Source: Winogradskyella jejuensis
Lineage (GTDB): Bacteria; Bacteroidota; Bacteroidia; Flavobacteriales; Flavobacteriaceae
NCBI RefSeq assembly: GCF_900129745.1
Contig: NZ_FQWS01000002.1
Coordinates: 620,001 to 684,000 of the forward strand
Direction of reading: 5' to 3'
Length of the DNA stretch: 64,000 nt
Positions within the stretch are counted from its first letter, which is position 1. The number at the start of each line of letters is the position of its first letter. Position numbers and translations under genes: made by a program. The notes beneath the pieces were generated by a model. It was not told where the DNA came from and searched no databases. It saw only the letters and a list, made by a program, of their open reading frames with translations. This document shows, piece by piece, positions 26,220 through 35,319 of this stretch.

Positions 26220-27239
26220 ATGATTAGGAGAATTACCGCTCTGTTTTTTTTAGGGTTTGCTTCGGTGTGTTTCGCCCAATTGGGAGGCGAGTCTACATAC
26301 CAGTTTCTTAATCTTATATCTTCTCCAAGACAAGCTGCATTAGGCGGAAAAATAATCACAAATTTTGATAAAGATGTCACTGAAGCGCTATATAATCCGG
26401 CGTCTATTAATAGCGACATGCATAATCAAGCAGCTTTAAACGTCTCTAGTTATTTAGGTGGAATTACATACGGAACAGCGGCTTATGCCTATACTTGGGA
26501 TAGACGTGTACAAACCTTTCATTTTGGGGTTACTTATATCAACTACGGAGAATTTGATGGACGTGATTTAAATGGTATAGCAACGGGTACTTTTAGTGGA
26601 AATGAAGTTGCCTTATCTTTTGGTTACAATTATAATATCCCTTTTACAGATTTTTATGTAGGTGCAAATGCAAAAGTGATAACATCTCAATTAGAACAAT
26701 ACAATTCTGTTGGAGGTGCTATAGATTTAGGTGTTATGTATATTAATGAAAACCTAGATTTTCATGCAGCTCTTACGGTTAGAAATTTAGGAACTCAATT
26801 TACAACTTATGCAGGTGTAAATGAACGCTTGCCTTTTGAAGTAAATTTTGGAATGTCCCAAACCTTAGAATATATTCCACTACGATGGCACTTAACACTA
26901 GAGAATCTGCAAGAATGGCCTATTGGTGTTTCTAATCCTGCAAGAGCAACTACAGATTTAAGTGGTAACCAAACTGAAGAAAAAGTTGGCTTTCTAAACA
27001 ATACGCTTCGTCATTTGATATTGGGAGCTGAGTTATGGCCAGATAGAGGATTTAATTTAAGGTTAGGATATAATTTTAGGCGTGCTGAAGAATTACGTAT
27101 TTTAGACCAAAGAAACTTTTCTGGTTTATCTTTTGGTGTTGGCCTAAAGATTAATAAAATGAAGTTTAGCTATACTCATGCAAGATACACAGCGTCTGCA
27201 AATACTAGCTTTTTTGGACTTCAAATTGATTTGAATTAA
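26220..27239 (+). CDS. porQ: Type IX secretion system protein PorQ
   Basis: Outer-membrane beta-barrel component that works with PorU/PorV/PorZ in attaching type IX secretion cargo at the cell surface. I start at MIRRITALFFLGFASVCFAQ, a good signal peptide; another Met lies three codons upstream. The mature N-terminus GGESTYQFLNLISSPRQAAL matches the PorQ signature, followed by many amphipathic strands and the final strand FFGLQIDLN. About 339 residues, as expected. cmk follows after 21 bases, a pairing that is conserved in Bacteroidota. Confidence 0.9.
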   Translation: MIRRITALFFLGFASVCFAQLGGESTYQFLNLISSPRQAALGGKIITNFDKDVTEALYNPASINSDMHNQAALNVSSYLGGITYGTAAYAYTWDRRVQTFHFGVTYINYGEFDGRDLNGIATGTFSGNEVALSFGYNYNIPFTDFYVGANAKVITSQLEQYNSVGGAIDLGVMYINENLDFHAALTVRNLGTQFTTYAGVNERLPFEVNFGMSQTLEYIPLRWHLTLENLQEWPIGVSNPARATTDLSGNQTEEKVGFLNNTLRHLILGAELWPDRGFNLRLGYNFRRAEELRILDQRNFSGLSFGVGLKINKMKFSYTHARYTASANTSFFGLQIDLN

Positions 27240-27260
27240 TATTGAATAGATTCAGCATAA

Positions 27261-27947
27261 ATGAGTAAAATAGTTATAGCCATAGACGGGTTTTCATCTA
27301 CAGGAAAAAGCACAGTTGCCAAACTACTGGCTAAAGAGTTGGGCTATATCTATGTAGATACTGGCGCCATGTACCGCGCAGTGACTTATTTTGCTCTAGT
27401 AAACGGATTTGTTTCAGAAAATGAATTGGACAAAGAAGGTCTGATTTCAGAATTAGAAAATATTCACATAACCTTTAAGTTTAATCCAGATTTAGGTTTT
27501 GCAGAGGTTTACTTAAATGATGAAAATATTGAAGCAGATATTCGCACACTTAAAGTCTCACAACATGTAAGTCATATTGCTGAAATTTCAGAAGTGCGTC
27601 GTAAGCTAGTACAACAACAGCAGTTGATGGGCAAAGACAAAGGTGTTGTTATGGATGGTAGAGATATTGCAACCGTTGTATTCCCTGATGCAGAATTAAA
27701 GATTTTTATGACCGCTTCCGCTGAAAAACGTGCTACAAGACGTTACAAAGAATTGTTAGAGCGTGGTCATAACTTAAGCTATGATGAGGTGCTTCAAAAT
27801 GTTATAACTCGTGATGAAATAGATTCAACTCGTGAAGATTCTCCACTAATAAAGTCTGAAGATGCTATTGAATTTGATAATTCCGAAATGACCATTGAAG
27901 AACAATTACAAGCCATACGGGCTTTAGTAGAAGACAAATTAAAATAA
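27261..27947 (+). CDS. cmk: Cytidylate kinase
   Basis: Phosphorylates CMP and dCMP with ATP in the cytosol. The 228 residues hold the P-loop IDGFSSTGKSTVAK (with SS where many enzymes have PA/PS-G), the CMP-binding YVDTGAMYRAVTYFAL, the MDGRDIATVVFPDAELKIFM motif, and the lid RATRRYKELLERG. The small CMP insertion typical of bacterial CMP kinases is present at about 55-110. Cotranscribed with porQ and closed by a strong terminator. Confidence 0.96.
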   Translation: MSKIVIAIDGFSSTGKSTVAKLLAKELGYIYVDTGAMYRAVTYFALVNGFVSENELDKEGLISELENIHITFKFNPDLGFAEVYLNDENIEADIRTLKVSQHVSHIAEISEVRRKLVQQQQLMGKDKGVVMDGRDIATVVFPDAELKIFMTASAEKRATRRYKELLERGHNLSYDEVLQNVITRDEIDSTREDSPLIKSEDAIEFDNSEMTIEEQLQAIRALVEDKLK

Positions 27948-27977
27948 AAAAGGCATCTAATTTAGATGCCTTTTTTG
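27946..27977. terminator. Bidirectional terminator
   Basis: AAGGCATCTAA and TTAGATGCCTT form an 11-bp stem with a two-base loop, flanked by A and T runs. It ends cmk on one side and the LysM gene on the other. Confidence 0.9.
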
Positions 27978-27992
27978 TAGAAATGTATAATC

Positions 27993-28367
27993 TTATAAGT
28001 TTGGAATTACTAATTCTTGGTCTGGATGAATAACATCTGGGTTTTTCAGAATGTGTGTATTCGCAGCAAAAATTTCTTTGTACTTCATAGCATCACCATA
28101 ATAGTGCTTTGCTATTTTTCCTAAAGTTTCACCAGAAGAAACTGTATGTCTTGCGTAAACAGAAGTGTCTTCTACTTTGATATCCGCCATGATATCCGCA
28201 GGATTATCACCGCCGATTTCCTTTATCTTATTCCATAAAGCGTCTTTTTCGTATTGCGTACTTGCTGTACCCCAAACTTTAAGTTTTCCGTCAGCTTCTT
28301 CAACTTTTCCGTCTTTAATGTTTAGTTGTTCTCCTAAGTCAAGTACTGCTTGATATTTTGCTCTCAT
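27993..28367 (-). CDS. LysM-domain protein similar to Kbp/YgaU
   Basis: A 124-residue protein without a signal peptide. Residues 1-70 look like a short or degenerate BON-type domain (GKVEEADGKLKVWGTASTQY). Residues 74-122 are a LysM domain (HTVSSGETLGKIAKHYYGDA, then NPDVIHPDQELVIPNL). The arrangement is that of E. coli Kbp (YgaU), a cytosolic potassium-binding protein, though the N-terminus is about 25 residues shorter. Potassium binding here is inference. It is transcribed away from rpsA. Confidence 0.82.
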   Translation of the reverse strand: MRAKYQAVLDLGEQLNIKDGKVEEADGKLKVWGTASTQYEKDALWNKIKEIGGDNPADIMADIKVEDTSVYARHTVSSGETLGKIAKHYYGDAMKYKEIFAANTHILKNPDVIHPDQELVIPNL

Positions 28368-28476
28368 TTTTAAAAAGTTTTTAATTAATATTATTGTTGT
28401 TTGTATCTTAAATAGTTACTCTAAAACGTATGAGAATTTAACTGCTTAAATTTTAGGTAATTATTAATGTTATTCG

Positions 28477-28484
28477 TATTTTTG
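28477..28484 (+). promoter_or_regulatory. Candidate -7 element of the rpsA promoter
   Basis: TATTTTTG matches the Bacteroidota TAnnTTTG element. No good TTG lies at the right distance upstream, so the -33 element is weak. Transcription from here would give a leader of about 113 bases. Confidence 0.45.
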
Positions 28485-28502
28485 CGCTCCTTTTGGCGAT
28501 TA

Positions 28503-28573
28503 GTAGGAAGACAAAAGACAATATAAAAATTTATTTTAACACTTCTATGTGTTTATCGCATAAATTTTCCTAC
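28503..28573 (+). promoter_or_regulatory. Structured rpsA leader
   Basis: GTAGGAA (28503-28509) pairs with TTCCTAC (28567-28573). Inside lies a 6-bp stem TATGTG/CGCATA (28546-28551 and 28557-28562, one G-U pair). The nested structure ends 29 bases before the S1 start codon. It could be a site for autogenous control, as S1 represses its own mRNA in E. coli; not proven. Confidence 0.4.
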
Positions 28574-28602
28574 AGCATATAGAATACAAATTTTTATCAG
28601 CA

Positions 28603-30444
28603 ATGGCTGAAAACAAAACAAAAGAAGCTGAAGTAGCAGTAGAAGCAACTGAAGCAAAAGCAACCCAAGCACCTGTAGTATCTGAAGCTCAGGCAAACCC
28701 AGAAAAATTCTTAAAGGAGTTTGATTGGCACAACTACGAAGAAGGTATTGAACAAGTAGAAGACACTAAACTTGAAGAGTTCGAGAAGTTAGTATCTGAA
28801 AACTTCGTTGATACTTTAGATGATCAAGTTGTAGAAGGAACTGTAATTGCTATTACAGACCGTGACGCAATTATTGACATCAACGCTAAATCTGAAGGTG
28901 TAATTTCACTTAACGAGTTCCGTTACAACCCAGATTTAAAAGTAGGTGATAAGGTTGAAGTATTAATTGACGTTCGTGAAGACGCAACAGGTCAGTTAGT
29001 ATTATCTCATAGAAAAGCACGTGTAATTAAGGCGTGGGATCGTGTAAACAATGCACACGATACTGGTGAAATCGTAAACGGTTTTGTAAAATGCAGAACT
29101 AAAGGCGGAATGATTGTAGACGTATTTGGTATAGAAGCGTTCTTACCGGGTTCTCAAATCGATGTGAAGCCTATTAGAGATTACGATCAGTACGTAAACA
29201 AAACAATGGAATTTAAAGTTGTAAAAATCAACCACGAGTTCAAAAACATTGTTGTATCTCACAAAGCACTTATCGAAGCTGATATTGAAGAGCAGAAGAA
29301 AGAAATCATTGGCCAGTTAGAAAAAGGACAAGTATTAGAAGGTGTTGTTAAAAACATTACTTCTTACGGTGTGTTTATTGATCTTGGTGGTGTAGATGGT
29401 TTAGTTCATATTACAGACCTTTCTTGGTCACGTATCAACCATCCAAACGAGATTGTTGAGTTAGATCAGAAATTAAATGTTGTAATCCTTGATTTTGATG
29501 AAGATAAGTCAAGAATCCAATTAGGTCTTAAGCAGTTATCTAAGCACCCTTGGGAAGCTTTAGCTGAAGACGTAAAAGTTGGTGACAAAGTAAAAGGTAA
29601 AGTAGTTGTAATCGCTGATTACGGTGCATTTATCGAAGTTGCTGATGGTGTTGAAGGATTAGTACACGTTTCTGAAATGTCATGGTCTACACACTTACGT
29701 TCTGCACAAGATTTCGTTTCTGTAGGAGATGAGATTGATGCTGTTATCTTAACATTAGATAGAGAAGATCGTAAAATGTCACTTGGTATTAAGCAATTAA
29801 CACCAGACCCATGGACAGATATTACATCTAAATACCCTGTAGGTTCTAAGCACACAGGTATTGTACGTAACTTTACAAACTTTGGTGTATTCGTAGAATT
29901 AGAAGAAGGTATCGATGGATTAATTTACATCTCTGATTTATCTTGGACTAAGAAAGTGAAGCACCCTAGCGAGTTCTGTAATGTAGGTGATAAGTTAGAT
30001 GTTGTTGTATTAGAGTTAGACGTAGAAGGACGTAAATTATCTTTAGGTCACAAACAAACTACTGAAAACCCTTGGGATAAGTACGAAACTGAGTTTGCTT
30101 TAGAGTCTGTACATAAAGCTGCGATTTCTGAAATCGTTGACAAAGGTGCAACTATAGAGTTTAACGAAGATATCGTTGCTTTTGTTCCACAACGTCACTT
30201 AGAAAAAGAAGACGGTTCTAAATTAAAGAAAGGTGAAGAAGCAGAATTCAAAATCATTGAATTTAATAAAGAATTCAAAAGAGTTGTAGCATCTCACACA
30301 GCTGTATTTAGAGAAGAAGAAGCTAAGATTGTAAAGCAAGCTGTACGTAAAGCAGAAGCTCAAGCAGCAGAAGCTAAGCCAACTTTAGGTGACGCTAATG
30401 ATGCATTACAAGCGCTTAAAGATAAAATGGACGGTAAGAAGTAA
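28603..30444 (+). CDS. rpsA: 30S ribosomal protein S1
   Basis: RNA-binding ribosomal protein needed for mRNA loading. The 613 residues have an acidic, Ala/Glu-rich N-terminal extension (1-60) and about six S1 (OB-fold) domains. The central copies are the most regular: VVKNITSYGVFIDLGGVDGL, VVVIADYGAFIEVADGVEGL and IVRNFTNFGVFVELEEGIDG. Linkers such as GLKQLSKHPWEAL and GIKQLTPDPWTDI are typical. The Lys- and Ala-rich tail follows. Preceded by a long structured leader and followed by a strong terminator. Confidence 0.96.
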   Translation: MAENKTKEAEVAVEATEAKATQAPVVSEAQANPEKFLKEFDWHNYEEGIEQVEDTKLEEFEKLVSENFVDTLDDQVVEGTVIAITDRDAIIDINAKSEGVISLNEFRYNPDLKVGDKVEVLIDVREDATGQLVLSHRKARVIKAWDRVNNAHDTGEIVNGFVKCRTKGGMIVDVFGIEAFLPGSQIDVKPIRDYDQYVNKTMEFKVVKINHEFKNIVVSHKALIEADIEEQKKEIIGQLEKGQVLEGVVKNITSYGVFIDLGGVDGLVHITDLSWSRINHPNEIVELDQKLNVVILDFDEDKSRIQLGLKQLSKHPWEALAEDVKVGDKVKGKVVVIADYGAFIEVADGVEGLVHVSEMSWSTHLRSAQDFVSVGDEIDAVILTLDREDRKMSLGIKQLTPDPWTDITSKYPVGSKHTGIVRNFTNFGVFVELEEGIDGLIYISDLSWTKKVKHPSEFCNVGDKLDVVVLELDVEGRKLSLGHKQTTENPWDKYETEFALESVHKAAISEIVDKGATIEFNEDIVAFVPQRHLEKEDGSKLKKGEEAEFKIIEFNKEFKRVVASHTAVFREEEAKIVKQAVRKAEAQAAEAKPTLGDANDALQALKDKMDGKK

Positions 30445-30466
30445 TTCTTCCAGATTTTTATAAAAT

Positions 30467-30497
30467 TAAAAGCCTCTCATTTTTGAGAGGCTTTTTT
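30467..30497 (+). terminator. Terminator after rpsA
   Basis: AAAAGCCTCTCA and TGAGAGGCTTTT enclose a short T loop and are followed by six T. Confidence 0.9.
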
Positions 30498-30536
30498 ATT
30501 ATTAAAAGTATTAATTTGCATTCGATTTAATTTATC

Positions 30537-32069
30537 ATGAAACTTAATATAACACTATTACTTTTATTAATTATACTTCCAGTATCTGCCCAGAATTGGT
30601 TAGAAACCAATCTATTTGTACCAGAAAATACTTTAATTAATAGCAATTTTGGAATAAGAGTTGCTGTTGACGGAGATTACATGGTTATTGCTGCTAATGC
30701 GGGTAAGAATGATACATCAACGGGGAGTATTAGTATTTATAAAAAAAGCAGTACTAATGATTGGGATTTAATTCAAGAATTGTCCATTGCAGATGGAACT
30801 CCTGGACGTCAAACTCCAAGTTCTATAGATATTAAAAACGATTATATAGTAGTTGGTGTTTTGAGTAAGGACAAAGTTTATGTATTTAAAAATGATGGTA
30901 TTGGAAACTGGAGTAGCTTTCAAGAATTGGTAGGCTCTGATACAACTTCTAACGATAGGTTTGGAGAATCTGTTGCTATTTCAGAAAATCATATAGTAGT
31001 TGGAGCTACATTTCAAGGTCCAAACTCTAACAACTTGTTTGGTGCGGCTTATGTTTATGAAATAAGTATGGTTTCTAATCAATGGGAAGAAACACAAAAA
31101 CTTGTTTCAAATATAAGAACTGACGCAGATTTATTTGGACAAAGAGTAAGCTTGTATAATAATACAATTGTCATAGCAGCAAGAGGTGAGGATCAAGATG
31201 CAAACGAGACAAATACACTGTTTGGCTCTGGAGCAGTATATGTATTTGAATTAGATGAGTTAAATATTTGGAACCAAATTATCAAGCTTACCCCAAGTGA
31301 TAGAGTTAATGATATGAGTTTTGGAGATGATGTTTCTATATTTGAAGGTAGTATTGTTATAGGTTGTGTAAGATGTACAGACGATTCTTCCCAAGCTACT
31401 GGTGCGGCTTATGTTTTTGAAAAACTGACTACCGGAAATTGGTCAGAAACTTCTAAACTTTTACCAAATATTTCTAATCTTACCGATGACTTTGGGAAAA
31501 GCGTGGCTGTAAGTCAAGATTATATTGCAATAGGTTCACATTTGGATGATAAGGATATAAATGGAACTAATTTTCTATCAAATTCTGGACTCGTTTACAT
31601 ATATAATAGAGATACTTTAAATCAATGGAATTTTCAGGAAACAATAGAAGCTAGTGATAGAGAAGAAGATGATATATTTGGTTATGATTTAGACCTTCAT
31701 TTAGGGCAAATCATAGTAGGAGCATTTGCTAGTGAAGGTCTTAATCCGAATGATAATTCGGTGGTATTCAATGCTGGGTCGGCCTATGCGTTTGAAATTA
31801 ATTCAAATTTATCTTCAAATAATTTTAGATTTCAAAATATTTTTGTTTCTCCAAATCCATCTAGTTATAGCTATAATGTTGAACTACAAGAGGTTTATGA
31901 TGAATTAGAAGTCTCTATCGTTAATGTTATTGGAGAAGTCTTATTAAATAAAAGATATAATGATGTTTCAGAATTTGAAATTCATTTAAATGCTAAATCA
32001 GGGCTTTATTTTATGAATATTAAAAATAGTTTTGAAACAATTGCTACTATTAAAATCATTAAAGAGTGA
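30537..32069 (+). CDS. Secreted FG-GAP-like repeat protein with type IX sorting domain
   Basis: A 510-residue surface or secreted protein. Signal peptide: MKLNITLLLLLIILPVSAQ. Residues 25-420 hold about seven repeats of a beta-propeller type, each with a D-x-F-G core and a VYVFE-type strand (NSNFGIRVAVDGDYMVIAAN, NDRFGESVAISENHIVVGAT, TDDFGKSVAVSQDYIAIGSH). They resemble integrin-like FG-GAP repeats. The C-terminal ~75 residues (VSPNPSSYSYNVELQ through KSGLYFMNIKNS to TIKIIKE) are a type A type IX secretion sorting domain. Ligand unknown. Confidence 0.85.
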   Translation: MKLNITLLLLLIILPVSAQNWLETNLFVPENTLINSNFGIRVAVDGDYMVIAANAGKNDTSTGSISIYKKSSTNDWDLIQELSIADGTPGRQTPSSIDIKNDYIVVGVLSKDKVYVFKNDGIGNWSSFQELVGSDTTSNDRFGESVAISENHIVVGATFQGPNSNNLFGAAYVYEISMVSNQWEETQKLVSNIRTDADLFGQRVSLYNNTIVIAARGEDQDANETNTLFGSGAVYVFELDELNIWNQIIKLTPSDRVNDMSFGDDVSIFEGSIVIGCVRCTDDSSQATGAAYVFEKLTTGNWSETSKLLPNISNLTDDFGKSVAVSQDYIAIGSHLDDKDINGTNFLSNSGLVYIYNRDTLNQWNFQETIEASDREEDDIFGYDLDLHLGQIIVGAFASEGLNPNDNSVVFNAGSAYAFEINSNLSSNNFRFQNIFVSPNPSSYSYNVELQEVYDELEVSIVNVIGEVLLNKRYNDVSEFEIHLNAKSGLYFMNIKNSFETIATIKIIKE

Positions 32070-32125
32070 TTTGATCTTTAATTTATTTAGTTTAACTTTA
32101 CATCCCAAATACGTTTGGAAGTTAT

Positions 32126-32665
32126 ATGAGTCAAAAAGTATTACTTAATTCTAAAGAAGTAAACATTATCCTTCACAGATTGGCTTGTCAACTTATTGAA
32201 AATCACAACGACTTTTCTAATACTGCAATCATAGGATTACAACCTAGAGGTAAATTTCTTGCAGACCGATTAGCAAAAATTTTAAAAGAAGATTACAAAG
32301 TAAAAGACCTTAAATACGGTCATTTGGATATTACGTTTTTTAGGGATGATTTCCGTCGTGGTGATAAACCTTTAGAAGCTAATAAAACAGATATCAACTT
32401 TATAGTTGAAGGCAAAAATGTCGTTTTTGTGGACGATGTATTGTACACAGGACGTAGTATAAGAGCAGCATTAACCGCAATTCAATCTTTTGGAAGACCA
32501 AACCATATAGAATTACTAACATTAATAGACAGACGTTTTAGTCGTCATTTACCTATACAACCAGATTATCGTGGGAGACAGGTAGATGCCATAAATAAAG
32601 AAAAAGTTATAGTAAACTGGAAAGAGAACGAAGGAGAAGATACCGTTTACTTAATAAATAAATAA
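32126..32665 (+). CDS. pyrR: Bifunctional pyr operon regulator / uracil phosphoribosyltransferase PyrR
   Basis: A 179-residue type I phosphoribosyltransferase. The PRPP loop NVVFVDDVLYTGRSIRAAL is clear, with LQPRGKFLADRL near the N-terminus and YRGRQVDAINKEKV at the end, which is typical of PyrR. Four bases separate it from pyrB. In Bacillus PyrR also binds pyr mRNA leaders; I see no obvious attenuator in the short upstream gap (57 bases), so its regulatory role here is open. Confidence 0.93.
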   Translation: MSQKVLLNSKEVNIILHRLACQLIENHNDFSNTAIIGLQPRGKFLADRLAKILKEDYKVKDLKYGHLDITFFRDDFRRGDKPLEANKTDINFIVEGKNVVFVDDVLYTGRSIRAALTAIQSFGRPNHIELLTLIDRRFSRHLPIQPDYRGRQVDAINKEKVIVNWKENEGEDTVYLINK

Positions 32666-32669
32666 GAGC

Positions 32670-33596
32670 ATGAGTCAATTAAGTGTCAATCACTTACTGG
32701 GAATTAAATATCTAAACGAAGCAGATATTCAGCTTATTTTTGAAACTGCAGACCAATTTAAAGAGGTTATTAATCGACCAATTAAAAAAGTCCCTTCGCT
32801 TAGAGACATTACCATTGCTAACTTATTTTTCGAAAATTCTACACGTACAAAGTTGTCTTTTGAACTTGCCGAGAAACGTCTCTCTGCAGATGTAATAAAT
32901 TTTTCTGCAAGTCAGTCTTCGGTTAAAAAAGGAGAAACACTTATAGATACGGTAAACAATATTCTTTCAATGAAGGTAGATATGGTAGTGATGCGCCATC
33001 CAAGTCCAGGAGCAGGTATATTTTTATCAAAGCACATAGATGCCAGCATTGTTAATGCCGGAGACGGTGCACACGAACATCCTACGCAAGCATTGTTAGA
33101 TTCTTACTCTATCAGAGAGTCTTTAGGTAGTGTAAAAGGAAAAAATGTGGTGATTGTAGGCGATATTTTGCATAGCCGCGTGGCATTGTCTAATATTTAT
33201 GCGCTGCAATTACAAGGTGCTAATGTTATGGTTTGTGGACCAAAAACCTTATTGCCAAAATACATTAAAGATTTAGGCGTTAAAGTAGAAACTAATCTCC
33301 GTAAGGCTTTAAATTGGTGTGATGTTGCAAATATGCTACGTGTGCAAAATGAACGAATGGACATCAGTTACTTTCCAACGACTAGAGAATATGCGCAACA
33401 GTTTGGAGTCAATAAAGTGTTGCTAGATAGTTTAGATAAAAAAATTACAATCATGCATCCAGGACCAATTAACCGTGGAGTAGAGATAACGAGTGATGTT
33501 GCTGACTCCGACCAATCCATTATACTTAACCAAGTGGAAAATGGGGTAGCCATTCGTATGGCAGTGATTTATTTATTAGCTTCAAAAATAAAATAA
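32670..33596 (+). CDS. pyrB: Aspartate carbamoyltransferase catalytic chain
   Basis: Joins carbamoyl phosphate and aspartate, the committed step of UMP synthesis. The 308 residues show the carbamoyl-phosphate motif FFENSTRTKLSFELAEKRL, VMRHPSPGAG, HPTQALLDSYSI, and MHPGPINRGVEI near the C-terminus. No pyrI regulatory chain lies beside it, so the enzyme probably works as a bare catalytic trimer. It is in one run with pyrR upstream and the STAS-like gene 6 bases downstream. Confidence 0.96.
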   Translation: MSQLSVNHLLGIKYLNEADIQLIFETADQFKEVINRPIKKVPSLRDITIANLFFENSTRTKLSFELAEKRLSADVINFSASQSSVKKGETLIDTVNNILSMKVDMVVMRHPSPGAGIFLSKHIDASIVNAGDGAHEHPTQALLDSYSIRESLGSVKGKNVVIVGDILHSRVALSNIYALQLQGANVMVCGPKTLLPKYIKDLGVKVETNLRKALNWCDVANMLRVQNERMDISYFPTTREYAQQFGVNKVLLDSLDKKITIMHPGPINRGVEITSDVADSDQSIILNQVENGVAIRMAVIYLLASKIK

Positions 33597-33602
33597 GGTG
33601 TT

Positions 33603-33935
33603 ATGATATTTGATAAAGATGGTAACATTACAATTATTACCCAAGAAAAGGCGTCAGTTAAGACCTTAGTCAATAATATTGAGCAGGTTTATGATAAGTA
33701 CAAGAACGACCATATTATCGTAAATCTGTCTAGTTTAGATTCAATTTCATTAGAAGATATTATTGAGTTTCTTAGAATAAGTAATACACATCGAGGTGAC
33801 AAAAAATCATTTGTTGTAGTATCAGACAAAGTAGATTTAGACGCTATGCCAGACGAAATTTGTGTTGTACCTACGATGCACGAGGCATACGATATAATTG
33901 AAATGGAAGATATAGAGCGCGATTTAGGATTTTGA
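33603..33935 (+). CDS. Small STAS-like protein, unknown function
   Basis: A 110-residue cytosolic protein not firmly recognised. The pattern of strands and helices, with IIVNLSSLDSISLEDIIEFL followed by SFVVVSDKVDLD and VVPTMHEAYDIIEMEDIERD, resembles a STAS (anti-sigma-factor antagonist) fold, but the conserved phosphorylatable DxSG motif is missing. It sits between pyrB (6 bases) and rnz (1 base), so it is translated in one operon with them. A role tied to ribonuclease Z is possible but unproven. Confidence 0.7.
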   Translation: MIFDKDGNITIITQEKASVKTLVNNIEQVYDKYKNDHIIVNLSSLDSISLEDIIEFLRISNTHRGDKKSFVVVSDKVDLDAMPDEICVVPTMHEAYDIIEMEDIERDLGF

Positions 33936-33936
33936 T

Positions 33937-34842
33937 ATGAAGTTAAATATTCTAGGTTGCTATAGCGCCACACCTCGTACATTTACCAATCCTACATCAC
34001 AAGTTTTAGAAATTAGAAATCATTTGTTTTTGATTGATTGTGGCGAAGGTACCCAAGTCCAGCTCAGAAAAAACAAGATTAAGTTTTCACGAATAAAGCA
34101 CATCTTTATCTCGCATTTGCATGGTGACCATTATTTTGGTTTAGTTGGACTAATTTCTACGTTTCGATTGTTGAAGCGAGAAGCAGACCTTCACATATAT
34201 GGACCAAAAGGATTAAAGGAGGTCATTACACTTCAGATGAAATTATCTGACTCATGGACCAATTATAATCTTTATTTCCATGAATTAACCTCTAAAGAAT
34301 CCGAACTTATTTTTGAAGACGATAAAGTAGAGGTACACACCATCCCGCTTCAGCATCGTGTATATACCAATGGTTTTTTGTTTAAAGAAAAAGAAGGCGA
34401 AAGAAAATTAGACATGGCGGCTGTTTTTAGTGCTGATATAGATGTAGCTTATTACAGAAAGCTAAAGCAAGGTTTTGATGTTGAAAACAAGAAGGGTAAG
34501 ACTGTGAAAAACGAAACTGTAACTCTATCACCATCAAAACCTAAAAGTTATGCCTTTTGTAGCGACACACTTTATGATGAAGCCAAACTACCTTTAATTA
34601 GTGGTGTAGATGTATTATATCACGAATCTACATTCTTAGAAAAGAATGCCAATCTGTGTGAACCGACCATGCATTCCTCTGCTAAACAAGCGGCTACAAT
34701 AGCTAAAAAAGCAAATGCAGGAACATTAATTTTAGGCCATTACTCTACACGTTACGACGATTTATCTCTATTTAAAAAAGAGGCACAAACGGTTTTTGAA
34801 AATGTAGAATTAGGAGATGATGGTAAAGTATTTGAATTTTAG
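33937..34842 (+). CDS. rnz: Ribonuclease Z (tRNA 3'-endonuclease)
   Basis: Metallo-beta-lactamase-fold endonuclease that matures tRNA 3' ends. The 301 residues contain the zinc motif ISHLHGDHYFGLVGLIST, further ligand regions around AFCSDTLYDEA, and the C-terminal ILGHYSTRYDD. The flexible arm region lies at about 150-200. Its start follows the STAS-like gene by one base. Its stop codon overlaps the stop of the opposite-strand gene at 34839. Confidence 0.95.
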   Translation: MKLNILGCYSATPRTFTNPTSQVLEIRNHLFLIDCGEGTQVQLRKNKIKFSRIKHIFISHLHGDHYFGLVGLISTFRLLKREADLHIYGPKGLKEVITLQMKLSDSWTNYNLYFHELTSKESELIFEDDKVEVHTIPLQHRVYTNGFLFKEKEGERKLDMAAVFSADIDVAYYRKLKQGFDVENKKGKTVKNETVTLSPSKPKSYAFCSDTLYDEAKLPLISGVDVLYHESTFLEKNANLCEPTMHSSAKQAATIAKKANAGTLILGHYSTRYDDLSLFKKEAQTVFENVELGDDGKVFEF

Positions 34843-35252
34843 CATTGTAATTCCTTCAACCTTAAAGCCCATCCGATAGCTTCTTCAATAGTATAAGCAC
34901 GTTTTACACTTATTTTAGAAATATGCTTTTCAATATTAGCAGAAAGAAGTGTTGAGTCTCTATAAGTAACAATTGCTGCTCCGACTACAGGAATATCGTT
35001 ATCTAAATAATTCCATAAAATTGGGTCAGAAGAGTAGTTGTTTATTCTATTGGTTATGTAAGCCAGTTGTTGAGTGGGAGGATAAATATCTATAAATTCT
35101 TCTATAAGAGTCTCAAGTTTTTCTTCATCAAAATGCACTCCTTGATTTACTTCTACAATGATAAATTTATCGGCAGCATAATAGTCACAAAAGCTTAAAG
35201 TTCCTTTACGGTAATTTATAGATTTTGAAATGGGGGAATCTTCAAATCTCAT
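34839..35252 (-). CDS. Unknown cytosolic protein, possibly SpoIIAA/STAS-like
   Basis: A 137-residue protein without signal peptide or membrane segment. The pattern of alternating strands and helices, with KFIIVEVNQGVHFDEEKLET and PVVGAAIVTYRDSTLLSANI, resembles the SpoIIAA-like fold found in many small Bacteroidota proteins. No catalytic motif is seen. Its end overlaps the end of rnz by four bases in convergent orientation, and pdxH starts 67 bases beyond its start in the opposite direction. Conserved length and good coding pattern support a real gene. Confidence 0.72.
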   Translation of the reverse strand: MRFEDSPISKSINYRKGTLSFCDYYAADKFIIVEVNQGVHFDEEKLETLIEEFIDIYPPTQQLAYITNRINNYSSDPILWNYLDNDIPVVGAAIVTYRDSTLLSANIEKHISKISVKRAYTIEEAIGWALRLKELQC

Positions 35253-35319
35253 TCTTAAAATTTCGCTAAAAATACACTTTTTTTGAAGTAGATGAAATTT
35301 TGAATTAACTTTATAGTCT

